A stretch of 8,125 bases of DNA from Actinomycetota bacterium. Its GTDB lineage: Bacteria > Actinomycetota > Rubrobacteria > Rubrobacterales > Rubrobacteraceae. Positions 6,299 through 8,125 of the stretch are shown here, in pieces. Both the position numbers and the translations under genes were made by a program. Each line of letters begins with the position of its first letter. Position 1 is the stretch's first letter. The notes below the pieces were generated by a model. That model did not search any database. It was not told the origin of the DNA and saw only the letters and a program-made list of their open reading frames with translations. The stretch is taken from NCBI GenBank assembly GCA_020200675.1, contig JAIVIG010000117.1:1-8125 (forward strand), read 5' to 3'.

Positions 6299-6421
6299 CG
6301 GGATGGGAGGAGGCGTTGGCGGAGCCCGCGATGAGGGGGCATCCCCTCCAGGATACGACCCGGCACCGGCTCCTGCTGAAGCTCTCGGCGAGGCTCGTTG
6401 GGCGCATCAGGGAGGCGGGGA
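6299..6421 (+). repeat. Left arm of a 123-bp perfect inverted repeat
   Basis: Identical over all 123 bases to the reverse complement of 7152-7274. Read in frame 1 it continues DnaE2 normally (SGWEEALAEP... to KLSARLVGR), so most of this arm is native here. Its last 16-18 bases look like a reverse copy of the native FPASLMR codons of the other arm. Polymerase coding resumes in another frame at 6422. Confidence 0.95.
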
Positions 6422-7151
6422 CCGCTGGAACCTTCGGGGATGGAGGGGCTACCGCGCTGTCAATACGACAAGGACGACCTGGAGTATTGTGGCATTCCGA
6501 AATTGGATCTTTTGGGCTTGCGGATGCACACGGCTCTGCATGAGGCTGGGATGCTGGCTTCGAAGCGGCTGGGGAGGAAGGTGGACCCCTACGACCTGCC
6601 GCTCGAGGATAGGGAGACCTACGCCCTGATCCGGACCGGGCGGAACGCCGGGATGTTCCAGTTGGAGTCGCCCGGCCAGATGCACCTCTCGCGGCGGCTG
6701 GGGCCTCGGCGGTTCCGGGACCTGGTAGCGCAAATCAGCCTTTTCAGGCCGGGGCCGGTGAGGGGAGACCTGGTAACGCCCTACGTCCTGCGGCGCAACG
6801 GGCTCAAAGCCTACTCCGTACCCCTGCCGGAGCTAGAAGAAGTGCTGAAGCCGACGTACGGGGTGCTCGTCTTCCAGGAACAGGTGCTCGAGGTCGCGCA
6901 CAGGGTCGCAGGGTTCACGCTGGCCGAGGGGGACAGGATCCGCCGCGCCATGACCTCCGATCGGGGACCAGGAGCCATGGACCGGCTGCGGGCCAAGTTT
7001 GTGCGCCAGGCGGTGGAGCGGGGTGTGCCTGCGGAGACGGCCCGCCAGGTCTTCTCGTGGACGGAGGGCTTCTCCGTCTACGGCTTCTCCGCAGCACATG
7101 GCGCATCGTTCGCGGAGCTCTCCTACGCATCGGCCTACATGAAGCGCCACT

Positions 7152-7274
7152 TCCCCGCCTCCCTGATGCGCCCAACGAGCCTCGCCGAGAGCTTCAGCAG
7201 GAGCCGGTGCCGGGTCGTATCCTGGAGGGGATGCCCCCTCATCGCGGGCTCCGCCAACGCCTCCTCCCATCCCG
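7152..7274 (-). repeat. Right arm of the 123-bp perfect inverted repeat
   Basis: Reverse complement of 6299-6421; the arms enclose 730 bases. Only its first 18 or so bases (FPASLMR) make sense as DnaE2 on the plus strand. The remaining 105 or so are the antisense of the left-arm coding sequence and stand where the LLNxQPMGFY region of DnaE2 should be. Sensible coding returns at about 7275. Confidence 0.95.
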
Positions 7275-7914
7275 GAAGCGACGCTCCTCCCGGCAGGCCG
7301 AGTTGCCCCTTCCCCACCCGGCGAGTTGGTGGGAGCAGCGGTTGGGCCTCGGGGACCGCGCCTCCTATCTGCCGCCGTCCGCCGCGCGGAGGGAGCGGAT
7401 GGAGTGGGAGGCGCTTTCCTTGAACGTCTTCCGCCATCCCCTCTCACCTCATCGGGAAGCGTTGGAGGAGCTCGGGACCACGCCGAGCAGGAAGATACTC
7501 GACCTTCCTCACGGTACGAAGGTCCGGGCGGCCGGCCTGTTGGAGTCGCTCCAGAGGCCTCCAACCAAGAGCGGCAGGCCGGTGTACTTCCTCCTAATCG
7601 AAGACGAGCGGGGCCTGTTGCAGGCGACAATCTTCGAGAGCGTCTACGCCCGCGACGGCCATCTCTTGCACCGCGAAGGGGCGTTCCTGCTGGAGGGGGT
7701 AGTGGAGCAGGACAGCAGGCGAGGGTTCTCTTTCCTGGTGCATCGCATAGAGAGCCTGCGGGAGGCGCTAGCGGGAAGCGTGATACCCACTCCGAGGGTT
7801 ACGCCTTCGTCGGGCGCGTTCCTTCGGGCTGGTAGGCGGGGCAGGAGGGCGGGGTAGCGGTATGGGAGAGGAAAGTCTGGCCCCCTTCTACACCCTCGGG
7901 GCTTCCGTGTCCTC

Positions 7915-8109
7915 CTACTGCCTTATCCGGACCTCGTAGGTCTTGAGGTCCGAGCACCACCGGCACCAGCACACGAGTGACCACTTGCCCCGGTGGACCT
8001 CCACGAGCTGGGGCGGGCAGTCCTCGTGGCCTATCAGGAACGCCGTTATCGTCCCTTCGACGTGTTCCTCCGGGATAATCCGGTGGGTCGCTCTCGTCCC
8101 GTTTCCCAC
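7915..8109 (-). CDS. Small hypothetical cysteine-motif protein
   Basis: An unrecognised product of 64 residues. Third codon positions are strongly G/C-rich, unlike an accidental frame. Cys31 (HEDCPP, with His28 nearby) and the cluster CWCRWC at 47-52 could bind a metal; this is inference. The sequence KWSLVCWCRWCSDLKTYEV near the C-terminus has alternating β-strand character. There is no signal peptide or membrane segment. The GTG at 8109 is the only usable start: TAG at 8121-8119 closes the frame upstream, and no ribosome binding site is visible. It converges on dnaE2 with 57 bases between the stops, in which I see no clear terminator. Its promoter lies beyond the window. Confidence 0.7.
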   Translation of the reverse strand: MGNGTRATHRIIPEEHVEGTITAFLIGHEDCPPQLVEVHRGKWSLVCWCRWCSDLKTYEVRIRQ

Positions 8110-8125
8110 GCGGACATGCTAACAC

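Larger units (their letters stand above)
4912..7857 (+). pseudogene. dnaE2: Error-prone DNA polymerase III alpha subunit DnaE2, rearranged
   Basis: C-family polymerase used for SOS translesion synthesis. ATG 4912 overlaps the upstream stop. Block 1 (4912 to about 6405, frame 1) has the PHP domain with HLHVRS at 6-11 and TDQDGLYG at 40-47, then GRGSAANS (346-353, the DnaE2 form of this motif). Next is PPDVDLDF with catalytic D386 and D388. Block 2 (6422 to about 7171, frame 2) holds CQYDKDDLE, the third catalytic Asp in KLDLLGL (6506-6508), FRPGPV, VFQEQVLE and YGFSAAHGASF. Block 3 (about 7275-7857, frame 1) has QAELPLP, HPLSPHR and an OB-fold (VRAAGLLESLQRPP, YFLLIEDERGLLQ). The breaks coincide with the 123-bp inverted repeat arms. 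The PRHLSxHxGG-type stretch before block 2 and roughly 100-150 residues (LLNxQPMGFY onward) before block 3 are missing. The blocks total about 940 residues against roughly 1,050-1,100 for the family. A functional polymerase is unlikely unless the sequence is misassembled. Confidence 0.88.

Noticed and set aside
5248..6366. 372-residue minus-strand frame inside dnaE2
   Set aside because: Antisense shadow of a high-GC gene; the plus strand carries clear polymerase motifs throughout.
6299..7274. Transposon with 123-bp terminal inverted repeats
   Set aside because: The interior is in-order DnaE2 sequence with polymerase motifs, no transposase is present, and the left arm itself is native polymerase coding sequence.
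7799..8125. 108-residue minus-strand frame at the right edge
   Set aside because: Its Pro/Arg/Gly-rich composition is typical of a shadow frame. It overlaps the better-biased 64-residue frame and the end of dnaE2.
1..8125. CRISPR array, insertion sequence, rRNA or phage genes
   Set aside because: No spaced direct repeats, transposase motifs, rRNA-like sequence or phage structural genes were seen.

Overview
The window reads as chromosomal DNA from a high-GC Gram-positive bacterium, most likely a deep-branching actinomycete (Rubrobacter-like is my guess, not proven). Supporting signs are the G/C-rich third codon positions, GTG/TTG starts, an LPXTG wall-anchored protein, two lipoproteins, and a LexA whose operator is a CAAAC-N4-GTTTG dyad of the Gram-positive SOS type.

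Left part (1-3453), envelope and one regulator: a staphylococcal-nuclease-like lipoprotein runs leftward off the window edge (1-404, minus). Divergent from it are a possible small cysteine-motif protein (493-699) and a TetR-family repressor (728-1330). Next comes an acidic, sortase-type surface protein (1472-2477). Its signal peptide and mature part lie in different frames, separated by a G5 run. Last is a lipoprotein with one DUF11-like domain (2752-3453).

Central part (3454-4912), SOS control: lexA (minus) converges on the DUF11 lipoprotein gene, with two hairpins between them. lexA diverges from a plus-strand unit made of a DUF6504-like gene and dnaE2. One LexA-box-like palindrome at 4241-4254 lies in the spacer of the plus-strand promoter and overlaps the -35 of the lexA promoter, so LexA could repress both directions. 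No imuA or imuB-type Y-family polymerase lies between lexA and dnaE2, where many SOS mutagenesis cassettes carry them.

Right part (4912-8125): dnaE2, an error-prone DNA polymerase III alpha subunit, is recognisable over almost 3 kb but is broken. The polymerase sequence sits in three blocks in frames 1, 2 and 1. The two breaks coincide with the arms of a perfect 123-bp inverted repeat (6299-6421 and 7152-7274) that flanks 730 bp of polymerase sequence. Conserved stretches expected at both breaks are missing. This is either a real inverted-duplication/deletion that killed the gene or an assembly artefact, and it is the most notable signal here. A convergent small cysteine-motif protein (7915-8109, minus) closes the window.
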